A DNA stretch of 64,000 nt from Sulfitobacter brevis. Lineage in GTDB: Bacteria; Pseudomonadota; Alphaproteobacteria; Rhodobacterales; Rhodobacteraceae. A program made the translations under genes and the position numbers. Of this stretch, positions 9,239 through 18,424 are shown piece after piece. The stretch's first letter is position 1, and each line of letters begins with the position of its first letter. The notes under the pieces were generated by a model. The model made no database searches. It saw nothing but the letters and a program-made list of their open reading frames with translations, and was not told where the DNA came from. Where the stretch lies: positions 1 through 64,000 of the forward strand of contig NZ_FOMW01000007.1 of NCBI RefSeq assembly GCF_900112755.1. The letters run 5' to 3'.

Positions 9239-12200
9239 CTAGTAATCTTTCTCAAAGAAGATACCGATGCTGCTGTCGCCTTCGGACCCCAAAGTCGCTT
9301 TGCCTTTGAGGTTTGTGGTAATGTCGAGGTTCAGCGATATCTCGGCGGTGCCGTCCGAGGCGGCAGTCACGTCGGTATAGACATTCTCGGACAGGTACTT
9401 GCCGACCCGCAGCGCTGTCGCCCCGTCATCCGTGGTGGTGACGTCGAAATCATCCAGTCCGAAGCCTTCGCGCAGGTTGGAGATGATGCCGCCGCCGCCA
9501 CGCCCTGCCAAGGTGGCAACCGCACTGGCAAGCTGGAGCGCTTGGAATGCTGAAATATCGGCGATATTGCGGCCAAACAGAAGCTGGGCGAGCACTTCGT
9601 CCTGTGGCGACTCAGGTGTGGATTCAAACGAGACTTCCGGTTCATTGGCGGGGCCTTGCACGATGACGCGCACTTCGCCGGTATCCGTGTCAGTGGCAGT
9701 CACAAAGCGCAGATAGGGGATCAGGTCACCTTGGAACTGGATCGAGCCTTCGACCAGATCAAACCGTTTGCCCAAGATGTCCAACCGGCCCCGCACCAAC
9801 TCGAACCGACCGGCAGAGATGATCCGGTTGGTGCTGCCCGTAATCGTCATTGCGCCGCCGAGTTCTGCGTCAAGGCCACGGCCGCGTACGAAGATACGGT
9901 TAGGTGCATTGATGCGAATGTTCAGCCCGAAGCCGGGGCCAGAGGGGGCATCGGTTGGGTCAACGCCAGCCGCGTCGTCTTCCAAATCGGCTTTGGCGCG
10001 GGTCGCGACGACCTTGCCGCCTTCACCCAGATGGGTGATTTGCGGAATGTCCCCGATGCTGGTCAGGCCGGTTGAGGGGACGTTAACTTCGGTCTCGCCG
10101 ACATTGATCTGGCCTGCAATCTGGGCACCGCCGCTCAGCGGGCCGGAGAGCCGCAGCGCACCAGAGAGCGAGGTGCGGTAGAGTTTCGGATCGATCAGAA
10201 CGAGGTCTTGCAAGGCAATCTCGATGTCGGCAGGCAAGGCAGGCGTTAGGGTGACGCCACCGCCAATGCGTACACGACCCCCTGACACCGCTTCGGCGCT
10301 CACATCAAGATTGGCGCGGTTGTTGCCCAAGGTGATATTGGCGGCGATATTGCGCAGAGCTACGCGCAAAGTCGGTGCGCTGAGGGTGGCGTTTGTGGTG
10401 CGGATGGTGCCGCTGAGTGAACTGAGCGCTGCCGGCCCGTTGAGTTTAAGATCAAAAGCCGCCTGCCCTTGCAGATCACGCGGCGCAATGAACGGACCGC
10501 TCAGACCCAAAGGGGCGCTGCCGTTGATATCGAGGTTCAAGGTGCCGTCTTGATTGACCAGTCCGGCGATCGCCGCGTTGGTGCCCGCAGGGCCAACGGC
10601 ATTGGTGTCGATCCGGAAGCCGCCCGCCTCGCGTTTGGCATTGCCCGTGACCGTGAGCGGGCCGCTGATGTTGTCAACCAACGCGCCGATATTGGGCACG
10701 GTAAGATTAAAATCGATATCAGCATTGTCACCTGTCACCACACCTTGCACCGAAGCGCGGGCCGCATAAGGGCCGGAGGCATTGGTATCTACAAATATGC
10801 CCGCTTCGGTCTGGCGCAACACACCTTTCGCCGCAAACGGACCCGACACGCTTGGCACCAGCGGGTTCACATCCGGCACCGCGACATCAAAGGTCAGCGA
10901 CATTTCCGGACCCGTAGCGAGCCCTTCGACCATCGCGCGGGCGCCGTAGGGGCCAGTCGCATTGGTATCGATGAATAAGCCCAGTTCGGTCTGCCGCAGG
11001 GTGCCGGTGGCTTTCAAGGGGCCATTCACTTGCGGCACAAGCGGGTTCACATCGGGCAGCGCTACATCAAAGCTGATGTTGAGCATCGGCGTCAACGCGC
11101 CCTTGATCGCGGCTTGGGTGGCGTAAGGGCCGCTGGCTTGTGTATCAACGACAAAGCCCGCGTCGGTTTGCTTCAGCGTGCCGGTGGCTTTCAGCGGGCC
11201 GTTGACTTGCGGGACCAACGCGTTGACCTCAGGCAAGGAAACATCAAAATTGATATCGAGCATCGGCGTCAACGCGCCTTTGATCGCGGCCTGAGCGGCG
11301 TAAGGGCCGCTGGCTTGTGTATCAATGACTAAGCCCGCGTCGGTTTGCTTCAGCGTGCCAGTGGCTTTTAGCGGGCCGTTGACTTGCGGGACCAGCGCGT
11401 TGACCTCCGGCAAGGAGACGTCGAAATTGATATCGAGCATCGGCGTAATCAGACCGTCAACCGAGGCCGTCGCATCAAACGGACCACTGGCGTCGGTATC
11501 AAGCAGCCAACCATCCGGGGTCTGGCGCAAAGTCCCTTTGGCTGCCAAGGGGCCGGTCAACGGCGTGTCGGGTGCGAAGCTCTCGACCTGTGGTACTTCT
11601 GCGTTGAAGGAGATTGCGGCGTTCGGACCTGTCACCAGACCCTTGACGCCAATCGCGGCACCGTACGGCCCGTCCGTCACCACATCGACGCTCCAGCCCC
11701 GGATGTCTTGCAGCGCTTTACCGGTGACCGTAATCGGACCTTCGTATTGCGGCAGCACCAAGGACACATCCTTAAGGGTGGCTGTCGCCTCAACCTGACT
11801 GTCATCGGTGCGCAATTCGGCCCCACCCGCAAAGCTAAGGGCGTCATTTTCCAAGCTCACTTCACGCAGAAATGTGCCGTTCTCATTGCGCTCTGCCGCC
11901 ATGCTCAGCTGGGTCAGCCCCGTGAGCACCGCGTCTGCCTGTTCGATCCCCAGCTTGATGTCTTGAGTGGTGCCGGCAGCGACCAGATCAAATGCGCCGC
12001 TGAGCGGGGTCGCTGAGCCTTTGAGGGCCAAGGCCGCCTGCCCCGCCAGATCGCGACCAGCAAGCGCAGAGAAACGGCTGAGATCGCTGGCCTTTAGCGC
12101 CATATCAATGCGCGACAGGAAACCGGTTTCAAACCCGTTGATCACTGCTTTGCCGGTCAGCCCGTAGTCTGCGCCCGTCAGGTCCAGATCGCTGATCCGC

Positions 12201-13573
12201 ACCGGCGAGCCTTCGATATAGTTGATATTGGCCTTGCCGGTAATCTCGGATCCGATGGCTTCGGCGCTGGCGGCATTGGTCAGCTCCAGCCCTGTCGCCG
12301 AAAATTTCAGATCGCCGAGAAACTGGCCGACCGAGCCGAGATTGCCCTGTAAGGTGCCATCCATCGCGAGCTTGGTGCGCGCAATCGCCAGACCTGAAGT
12401 GTTGAGGGCTGTAATGTCGAAATCCGCATCGAATACTTCGCCATCGTTGGCGTTATAGTCGATCCGCAGATCGACCCGCTCGACGGTTGTGCCGTTCTCG
12501 CCCGAGACGGGCAGCAGGATCGGCGTGCCATCGGGACTGGCGATGCTGCCAGAAATATCGATCAACGTTGGCCATTTGTCGGAGTTCAGTTTGACCGTAC
12601 CCTTGAGCGAGGCCGCTTGCGCCTCGAGGGTAAAGCTGCTGACATCAATGCTGCCACGGCTTTCGATCAACGCATCCGTAGTGAGACGTACATTCTCGCC
12701 GAAAAATTCACGGTAGCGCGGGGCCAGCAGTGCAGTGATATCGCCACCGATATCTGCCTGAATCCGGCGGTCCGGTGCGCCGCCAACCCCGCCCTGCGCA
12801 CCAAGGGTAATCTCTCCGGCAAGCCGCTCCTGACCGTCGGTTGCAATGGTTACATCCGTCCTGAAATCATCAAGTGGTCCGTTGCCCTTCACCGACATCT
12901 CGACAGAGGGCTGGCCCGGCAGGTTCAACAGCCGAGCCGCGATGCCTTCCTTTTCTTCGGTGAGATTAAGTAGCAGGTCCAATACACTGTCATTGCGGTT
13001 AAAATCGGCCTTGATCGCAAACACACCTTGCTTGCCATCAGTGCGTTCGGCGGTGAAATCCACGATCCCGACCTGATCGGTCAACCGCGCATTCGCTTTC
13101 ACAGAAAGCTGCGCTTCCTCCCCCAACAGAGGCGCGCCAAGGTTAATCTCGGCGACGGAAAAATCGGCGACTTCAATCGAAACCGGAAGCTCCGGCAGCG
13201 CGAAGGGCTTGGCCTCGGCGTCCGGCAGGGCGGTGCTTTCCACGATGGGCAGGCGCGGCAAATCAAGGCGCGCAGCAGTCAGGCTTTGAACCTCCAACCG
13301 CCCGCGCAGTAGCGCTGAACGATTCCAATCCAGCACCACATCCTCCAGCGTCAGCCAGATGCCATCCTTATCGGCAATCGTCATTCTGTCGAAGGACGCG
13401 GCAGAACTGAGCGCGCCGGAGAACCCTACAATATCAACGGTGCGCCCGCCCCCGCTCAGAGCATCCTGAATTTTACGGGTCAGAAAGCTTTTATCATCAT
13501 CCTGCGCGCTGGCGGCAGTCAGCCCGAAAAGCAACACGAGAGTGGCGGCGAAAAAATGACGAAGAAAACCCAT
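9239..13573 (-). CDS. tamB: Translocation and assembly module protein TamB
   Basis: A very long (1444-residue) inner-membrane-anchored periplasmic protein. It begins with a signal/anchor segment, continues as beta-rich repeats, and ends with the conserved TamB (DUF490) domain in which FELVRGRLDILGKRFDL and VIVQGPANEPEVSFES are recognisable. TamB partners with TamA in outer-membrane biogenesis; related proteins carry phospholipid between membranes along a groove. The centre holds about eight copies of a 59-60 residue module, two almost identical. The start overlaps the tamA stop by one base (TAATG). Confidence 0.93.
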   Translation of the reverse strand: MGFLRHFFAATLVLLFGLTAASAQDDDKSFLTRKIQDALSGGGRTVDIVGFSGALSSAASFDRMTIADKDGIWLTLEDVVLDWNRSALLRGRLEVQSLTAARLDLPRLPIVESTALPDAEAKPFALPELPVSIEVADFSVAEINLGAPLLGEEAQLSVKANARLTDQVGIVDFTAERTDGKQGVFAIKADFNRNDSVLDLLLNLTEEKEGIAARLLNLPGQPSVEMSVKGNGPLDDFRTDVTIATDGQERLAGEITLGAQGGVGGAPDRRIQADIGGDITALLAPRYREFFGENVRLTTDALIESRGSIDVSSFTLEAQAASLKGTVKLNSDKWPTLIDISGSIASPDGTPILLPVSGENGTTVERVDLRIDYNANDGEVFDADFDITALNTSGLAIARTKLAMDGTLQGNLGSVGQFLGDLKFSATGLELTNAASAEAIGSEITGKANINYIEGSPVRISDLDLTGADYGLTGKAVINGFETGFLSRIDMALKASDLSRFSALAGRDLAGQAALALKGSATPLSGAFDLVAAGTTQDIKLGIEQADAVLTGLTQLSMAAERNENGTFLREVSLENDALSFAGGAELRTDDSQVEATATLKDVSLVLPQYEGPITVTGKALQDIRGWSVDVVTDGPYGAAIGVKGLVTGPNAAISFNAEVPQVESFAPDTPLTGPLAAKGTLRQTPDGWLLDTDASGPFDATASVDGLITPMLDINFDVSLPEVNALVPQVNGPLKATGTLKQTDAGLVIDTQASGPYAAQAAIKGALTPMLDINFDVSLPEVNALVPQVNGPLKATGTLKQTDAGFVVDTQASGPYATQAAIKGALTPMLNISFDVALPDVNPLVPQVNGPLKATGTLRQTELGLFIDTNATGPYGARAMVEGLATGPEMSLTFDVAVPDVNPLVPSVSGPFAAKGVLRQTEAGIFVDTNASGPYAARASVQGVVTGDNADIDFNLTVPNIGALVDNISGPLTVTGNAKREAGGFRIDTNAVGPAGTNAAIAGLVNQDGTLNLDINGSAPLGLSGPFIAPRDLQGQAAFDLKLNGPAALSSLSGTIRTTNATLSAPTLRVALRNIAANITLGNNRANLDVSAEAVSGGRVRIGGGVTLTPALPADIEIALQDLVLIDPKLYRTSLSGALRLSGPLSGGAQIAGQINVGETEVNVPSTGLTSIGDIPQITHLGEGGKVVATRAKADLEDDAAGVDPTDAPSGPGFGLNIRINAPNRIFVRGRGLDAELGGAMTITGSTNRIISAGRFELVRGRLDILGKRFDLVEGSIQFQGDLIPYLRFVTATDTDTGEVRVIVQGPANEPEVSFESTPESPQDEVLAQLLFGRNIADISAFQALQLASAVATLAGRGGGGIISNLREGFGLDDFDVTTTDDGATALRVGKYLSENVYTDVTAASDGTAEISLNLDITTNLKGKATLGSEGDSSIGIFFEKDY
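10680..11640 (-). repeat. Tandem 177-bp repeats inside tamB
   Basis: A module with the core GPLKATGTLKQTDAG, then DTQASGPYAAQAAIKG, is repeated about eight times. The copies bounded at about 11039, 11216 and 11393 have an exact 177-base period (59 residues) and differ at few bases; the outer copies are more divergent with 59-60 residue spacing. This suggests recent in-frame duplication in the middle of an older array. Each unit probably adds strands to the TamB groove. Confidence 0.85.
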
Positions 13574-15396
13574 TAGAATGACTGCCCGATACCAATATAC
13601 ACTTGAAAGTTCTCGTCGGTTTCGGGGCCGGACGTCGGCACAGCCAGATCAAGGCGGATCGGTCCGATCCCTGTTGCATAACGCAGGCCCAAGCCCGCGC
13701 CCGATTGCCATGTGCCCGAGCCGTCATAGAACTCTTCGCGGCCGACATAGCCACCATCGACAAACCCGACGACGCCGATATTGTCGGTGACCTTCAGGCG
13801 GGCCTCGGCAGAGATACCCAGAAAGCTGCGCCCACCGACGACATTGCCGCCGCCCAAATCAACCCCGAGGCTTTGATACGGCTGGCCGCGCACAGAGCCG
13901 CCGCCGCCAGAATAGAACAGGTAGTCAGCAGGTGCGTCTTCAAGGCTGGGGCCATAGACCGAGCCTAACTGCCCGCGCAGCGCAAAGGTCACCGGACGCA
14001 CGGTCCCGAAGGTGCGATAGCCGCGCAGGTCGACATAGCTGCGCAAACCGTTGTCCGCCCCGTCGAGCGCCAGAAACGGCGTCAGACCGGCCTTGGCGTA
14101 ATAGCCGCTCGTCGCGTCCAATTCCTTGTCACGATAATCAAACTCGGCACTCAGCGGCAGGGTCAACAAGGTATAGCGGCTGGTGCCAAACGCATCGCGC
14201 GTCTCGGCGGTGCGCAGCCCCAGCCCCAAAGTATAGGTACGTTCTTCGCTTGCGATCCGTTTAACACCGGCCTCAAGGTCGAATTGCCGCGAGAAAAAGT
14301 TAACCTCGTCAAGCTGCTCGATCTCGGCCAGTGCATAGAAATCAGTATCAGCGTTAAAGGTCGCCGGACGGTCGAACCGCGCGGCCAGACGGTAATCGGT
14401 CCCGCCGGTATCGCCCCCGATGCCAGAGACTTCGGCTTCCAGGCGCAAACGCTCGGCGCCGCCCAACAGGTTACGGTGCAGCCAGTATGTGCTCAGCGTC
14501 AGCCCTTCGGTCGTCGAAAGCTCGGCGCCAGCACCAATGCGGCGCGGCAGGGTTTCGGTGACCTGCGCGGTGATCGGCAGCGTGAGGTCAGGACCGATGC
14601 GCTCCGCCTCGATCAAGGCAACCGCATTAAACGCGCCCGTACGCCGCAGACGCGCTTGCGCCAGTTTCAATTGCTTGGGGTCAAAAACAGTGCCCTGCGG
14701 CAAACCGGCGATTTCGACAATCCGCTCGGTACGCACGGCGCTATTGCCGGTGACGCCCAGCGGCCCAAAGCGCAATTGCGGTCCCGGCGCGAGCGTCAGA
14801 TCAGCCGAGAGAATGGCCTCCTTGTGCCGCGCGGTCAGTTCCTGACGGTCAAGCTCGGCCTTGGCATGCCCCTGCTCGCGCCAACCGGTGATTCCCGCAG
14901 ACACGGTATTTTTCAAAACACCCAAGCTCGCGGTCTTGCCGCTCGCAAAGCCTTCGGGAAGTTCGGTCCCCGGCGCGACCGGAGCGATCCGTGCAGTGCC
15001 AAAGCGGAACTGCGGCCCCGGCGTGATGGTGATCACAGCGCGTGAAACCTGCAGCGGCGGCTGTACCGGCGGCAGCGATGCGGCCTCCACCCCGTCGAGC
15101 GTGATGTTGATCACAGGGCCGAAGTAACCCTTGTCATAGAGGATCGCCAACAGCCGCGCATAATCGGCTTGGGCTGCCGCGACGATCTCTTGTGATGTGG
15201 GGGTGGCATCTTCTGCCGATTGCTCAAACAGCAGTGACCCGCCCGTAACATCCAGATAAAGGTCGCTGTCGCGCTCAATGCCCGTGACTGAGACCGGCAG
15301 CGCAAAGGCGGCGCCGGTCAGACAAGTCGCCAGCACCACTGCCAAGGACTGCGCCGGTCGCCCGAACCCGAATTTCGTCTGCTTTGCCTGCGTCAC
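13573..15396 (-). CDS. tamA: Outer-membrane assembly protein TamA (BamA/TamA family)
   Basis: A 607-residue Omp85-family protein. A signal peptide (hydrophobic core AVVLATCLTGAAFA) is followed by POTRA-like domains (about residues 35-260) and a 16-strand-type beta-barrel. The barrel holds the GGGGSVRGQPYQSLG loop, whose RG is the conserved VRGF-like motif of the lid loop, and the chain ends in phenylalanine as outer-membrane barrels do. With TamB it forms the TAM complex. The GTG at 15396 is chosen because GGGGAG lies six bases upstream; a longer frame to 15423 lacks such a site. Confidence 0.92.
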   Translation of the reverse strand: MTQAKQTKFGFGRPAQSLAVVLATCLTGAAFALPVSVTGIERDSDLYLDVTGGSLLFEQSAEDATPTSQEIVAAAQADYARLLAILYDKGYFGPVINITLDGVEAASLPPVQPPLQVSRAVITITPGPQFRFGTARIAPVAPGTELPEGFASGKTASLGVLKNTVSAGITGWREQGHAKAELDRQELTARHKEAILSADLTLAPGPQLRFGPLGVTGNSAVRTERIVEIAGLPQGTVFDPKQLKLAQARLRRTGAFNAVALIEAERIGPDLTLPITAQVTETLPRRIGAGAELSTTEGLTLSTYWLHRNLLGGAERLRLEAEVSGIGGDTGGTDYRLAARFDRPATFNADTDFYALAEIEQLDEVNFFSRQFDLEAGVKRIASEERTYTLGLGLRTAETRDAFGTSRYTLLTLPLSAEFDYRDKELDATSGYYAKAGLTPFLALDGADNGLRSYVDLRGYRTFGTVRPVTFALRGQLGSVYGPSLEDAPADYLFYSGGGGSVRGQPYQSLGVDLGGGNVVGGRSFLGISAEARLKVTDNIGVVGFVDGGYVGREEFYDGSGTWQSGAGLGLRYATGIGPIRLDLAVPTSGPETDENFQVYIGIGQSF

Positions 15397-15790
15397 GTAA
15401 CGCTCCCCTACCCACACCAGCACGCTGCGGTATTCCGCAGTCCGAATGAAGTCGATGCACGCGGGCCGTCCCTCGTGCCAGACCTTGGCACTATCTAGCG
15501 ATATTGCGGCCTGCGGTGCAATCCGAGACTACCTTGAATGCCGGTTTACAGCTGGAGATCGGGTATTATATGTCTCTGGACATAGGTTTGCGGGTTTATT
15601 CGGCAAAAAGCCGCGCATTGCAACGTTTGCGACTGGCGACCAGCCACCCCCATCCGGGTTTTGACAACCGCGCCGATAATCTGTGTATTTTGGCTTATTT
15701 TCGGGTGTAAAGGAACAAGGCCCGCGCCGGGAAGCCCCCCGGTGCATTGCGAGAGTTCGAGGCCCAAATGACGACGAAAGTTAGTAAGAA
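15397..15790. other. Divergent intergenic region tamA / rsmJ
   Basis: About 390 bases holding promoters for tamA (-) and rsmJ (+). A candidate + strand promoter is at 15661-15689 and a short leader frame at 15768-15794. No other gene is supported. Confidence 0.45.
15661..15689 (+). promoter_or_regulatory. Candidate sigma-70 promoter for rsmJ
   Basis: A perfect TTGACA (15661-15666) is followed after 17 bases by TGTATT (15684-15689), a four-of-six match to the -10 consensus. Transcription would start near 15697, giving a leader of about 95 bases before rsmJ. Confidence 0.5.
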
Positions 15791-15794
15791 TTGA
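15768..15794 (+). CDS. Eight-codon leader frame overlapping the rsmJ start
   Basis: ATG followed by seven sense codons and TGA (MTTKVSKN), preceded by GAGG five bases upstream. Its stop overlaps the TTG proposed as the rsmJ start (TTGA). It may couple translation to rsmJ. Alternatively it may be the true rsmJ start separated by a one-base frameshift or sequencing error, since the TTG has no good ribosome binding site of its own. Confidence 0.35.
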   Translation: MTTKVSKN

Positions 15795-16405
15795 AGAATA
15801 CTCCGACCGAATTACGCGTAGATTTTGTGAAGGGCGCTGTCGCGCACCGACTGCGGTTTGGCGGCGGGCGCGGCCAGGACCTTCCCAAAGCAATGGGGCT
15901 GCGTGCCGGCAAGACCCCGACGATTATTGATGCGACTGCCGGGTTGGGCCGGGATGCGTTCTTGCTGGCGTCGCTTGGCGCGCAGGTCACTTTGATCGAA
16001 CGTTCAGAAAAGATGCATGCGTTGTTGGCGCAAGGTATGGAACGCGCGGCACAAGAAGATGGCCCGCTGCGGGAGATTATCGACCGCATGACGCTGCTGA
16101 AAGGGGATGCCAAGGATCTCCTCCCCACGCTTACCGCCGAGGCAATATTAATTGACCCCATGCATCCGCCCCGCAAAAACTCCGCACTGGTGAAGCTGGA
16201 GTTGCGGCAGGTGCGCGAGATTGTTGGCGATGATGAGGATGCGGCTGATCTGGTGCGTCTGGCGCTCGGGCTTGCGCGAAACCGGGTGGTGTTGAAGTGG
16301 CCTGCCAAAGCGGATCCGATGGTCGGCATCCGGCCCTGTACGCATCAGATCTGCGGGAAATCCACCCGATATGATGTGTTCATGACAGGACTTGGATCAC
16401 CCTGA
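15791..16405 (+). CDS. rsmJ: 16S rRNA (guanine1516-N2)-methyltransferase RsmJ
   Basis: A class I SAM-dependent methyltransferase. Family signatures are VDFVKGAVAHRLRFGGGRG (about 10-28), the SAM-binding motif IDATAGLGRDAFLLAS (about 46-61) and the catalytic-type LIDPMHPPR (about 119-127; many relatives have DPMFP). It methylates N2 of G1516 in 16S rRNA. At 204 residues it lacks the extra N-terminal segment of about 50 residues seen in the E. coli protein. The TTG start at 15791 is forced by an in-frame TAA at 15785, unless there is a frameshift with the upstream ATG at 15768. The stand-alone gene is followed by a hairpin at 16438-16463. Confidence 0.88.
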   Translation: MKNTPTELRVDFVKGAVAHRLRFGGGRGQDLPKAMGLRAGKTPTIIDATAGLGRDAFLLASLGAQVTLIERSEKMHALLAQGMERAAQEDGPLREIIDRMTLLKGDAKDLLPTLTAEAILIDPMHPPRKNSALVKLELRQVREIVGDDEDAADLVRLALGLARNRVVLKWPAKADPMVGIRPCTHQICGKSTRYDVFMTGLGSP

Positions 16406-16437
16406 ACTGGCTTCGATCCAGCGCTCTGCGTCTGAAA

Positions 16438-16463
16438 ACCGGGAGCGCCTAAGCGCTCCCGGT
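16438..16463. terminator. Terminator hairpin between rsmJ and the second TRAP operon
   Basis: An 11-bp perfect stem (16438-16448 with 16453-16463) with a four-base loop. On the - strand it is followed by TTTC and so terminates the TRAP operon; being between convergent genes it may also serve rsmJ. Confidence 0.8.
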
Positions 16464-16504
16464 CACTCACCGCGGTTCCGTGATAGGCAATAGCTGTGCG
16501 TCCA

Positions 16505-17815
16505 TCAGCCCGCCCAATTCGGCAAGAACAGCACAATATCAGGGAAGGCAATGAGCATGGCGACGATTACCAGATCGACGACGACAAACCAGAACACGCC
16601 GCGGAAGATCGTTGTGAGGGACGCCATATTCCCCACCACACCTTTGATAACGAACACGTTCATGCCCATCGGGGGCGTAATCATCCCGATCTCAAGCAGC
16701 TTCACCAGTACGACCCCGAACCACAGCAGGCTGTAACCGGTTTCCTCAACCAGTGGCATGACAATGGGCAGTGTCAAAAGCATCGCCCCGACTGGTTCCA
16801 ACATCATGCCCAGCACGAGGTAGACGAGCACGACCCCGAACATGATCAACACAGGCGAAACCCCGAACGCAAGGATCGAAGACGACAGCGCATCGCCAAT
16901 GCCCGACAACGCCAGAAAGCGCGTCAAAAGGCTCGCGCCGACGGCGATGATCAATAGGGCGGCCGTGGTTGTGATGGTTTCGACCAGTGCCATGCGCACC
17001 GCCTTGAAGGTCAGCGTCCGGTAAAGTGCCGCCACCATCATCGACAGCAAAGCGCCGATGGCGCCAGCCTCTGTCGGGGTGAACGCACCGCCAAAAAGAC
17101 CCGCAAATACGCCGATTACGATCAGCAACACCGGCCAGGTTTGCCCCAATGCTTTGATCTTTTCCGACCGCGAAGCTTTGTTGCCCTCAACAGGCGGCGC
17201 AAGGTTGGGATTCAATTTTACCCGTACAATGATGAGCAGCACATAGGCCAAAAGCGTGATCACACCGACAACAAGACCGCCTAGAAACAGCTGGCTGACT
17301 GATTGGCGGGCGATAATACCGTAGAGGATCATCAGGATTGACGGCGGAATGAGCGCACCGATGGTACCGGCGGCGGCAACGGTGCCAGTGGCCAATTCAG
17401 CGCTGTAGCGATTGCGCATCATTTCCGGCACTGCGATCTTGCCCATCGCAGCAGAGCACGCGACCGACGACCCGGTGACTGCCGCAAAGCCGGCGCAGCC
17501 AAATACCGATGCAATTGCAAGCCCGCCGGGCAGGCCGGAAAGCCAGACCTGTGCAGCGCTAAACAAGCCTTGGGTGAGGCGTGTGTGATAGCAAATAAAG
17601 CCCATCAGCAGGAAAGCAGGGATCGAGCTAAGAACCCAGCTGTTGGCAAAGTTATAAGGCACAATGCCTAAAGATCCCCAAGCGATGTTCCAGTTGAACA
17701 TCGACCACAATCCGCCGAATGACACGGCGATCAGAGAGACCCCGATCGGGATCCGCATCAGGATCAGAAAGAAAAGCGCGCCGATAAACAGTCCGGCAAT
17801 TTCAAGGTCAGACAT
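16505..17815 (-). CDS. dctM: TRAP transporter large permease (DctM), second system
   Basis: A 436-residue polytopic membrane protein of the DctM family, with about 12 hydrophobic segments. Family stretches include the alanine/glycine/serine-rich part around residues 105-125, GTIGALIPPSILMILYG near 150, and FTPTEAGAIGALLSM near 230. It is the transport channel of the second TRAP system. Its start overlaps the end of the small-permease gene by eight bases, so the two are translated together. Sequence around the motifs differs from the first DctM, so the two systems probably carry different substrates. Confidence 0.93.
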   Translation of the reverse strand: MSDLEIAGLFIGALFFLILMRIPIGVSLIAVSFGGLWSMFNWNIAWGSLGIVPYNFANSWVLSSIPAFLLMGFICYHTRLTQGLFSAAQVWLSGLPGGLAIASVFGCAGFAAVTGSSVACSAAMGKIAVPEMMRNRYSAELATGTVAAAGTIGALIPPSILMILYGIIARQSVSQLFLGGLVVGVITLLAYVLLIIVRVKLNPNLAPPVEGNKASRSEKIKALGQTWPVLLIVIGVFAGLFGGAFTPTEAGAIGALLSMMVAALYRTLTFKAVRMALVETITTTAALLIIAVGASLLTRFLALSGIGDALSSSILAFGVSPVLIMFGVVLVYLVLGMMLEPVGAMLLTLPIVMPLVEETGYSLLWFGVVLVKLLEIGMITPPMGMNVFVIKGVVGNMASLTTIFRGVFWFVVVDLVIVAMLIAFPDIVLFLPNWAG

Positions 17816-18359
17816 TCGGCTCTTCTTTCGTAAAATAGGGGTCTTCTATGACCAGCCCGCTTAAGCCGCTTTCCTTGCCGGTTATCAGGGCGATCACTTT
17901 CCAGGTCGAAACAAGGGACATCATGCCAAAACCAATGGGGAGAAAGAAATAGGTGGGCCAGGTAATGACCTTGCCACCGGACTCGATGGAATAGGCACCG
18001 GTCAGGTATTTCGCGAGCGCCTCCTGCCCTGTGCGCACCGCCACGCCAGCGGTGACACTGGCCGTGATCAGGGTTGCGATAAACAGCAGGAATGCCTGCA
18101 GCTTATCGGGAAAATTCTCGACCATGAGCTCGACCGCGATATGGCTGTTGCGCTCTTCCACAAGGCCAAGCGGTAAAAACGCGATGGCAACCATGTAAAA
18201 CGCCGAGACGTAAAGGATGGTGGAATCAAGCGGCTTTTCAAAGACATAGCGCATCGCCACATCTGCCGAGACATGGGCCACCATGAGCAGAACAAGGATG
18301 CCCGCGATGCCAGAAGCGCCGGTGTTGATCCAAGATATTACTTTGCCGATGGGTTTCAT
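17808..18359 (-). CDS. dctQ: TRAP transporter small permease (DctQ), second system
   Basis: A 183-residue membrane protein with four hydrophobic segments, matching the DctQ family (ADVAMRYVFEKPLDST near residue 30 is typical). The ATG at 18359 begins a natural membrane-protein N-terminus and has a G-rich site upstream; the frame is open to 18527, but that extension runs back through the dctP terminator. It lies between dctP and dctM in the same operon. Confidence 0.88.
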   Translation of the reverse strand: MKPIGKVISWINTGASGIAGILVLLMVAHVSADVAMRYVFEKPLDSTILYVSAFYMVAIAFLPLGLVEERNSHIAVELMVENFPDKLQAFLLFIATLITASVTAGVAVRTGQEALAKYLTGAYSIESGGKVITWPTYFFLPIGFGMMSLVSTWKVIALITGKESGLSGLVIEDPYFTKEEPNV

Positions 18360-18380
18360 ACGGGGGCCCCTTTCAACGGT

Positions 18381-18415
18381 AAAAAAACGGGGCACCACAT
18401 CAGATGGGTGCCCCG
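18381..18415 (-). terminator. Hairpin with U-tract between dctP and dctQ of the second TRAP operon
   Basis: A perfect nine-bp GC-rich stem (18388-18396 with 18407-18415) followed on the - strand by seven T. It lies nine bases after the dctP stop and 22 bases before the dctQ start. It probably acts as a partial terminator, mirroring the arrangement in the first TRAP operon. Confidence 0.85.
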
Positions 18416-18424
18416 AAACTAGAT

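Noticed and set aside
10469-12016. Several + strand open frames opposite tamB
   Set aside because: They repeat with the same 177-base period as tamB and are produced by its repeats.
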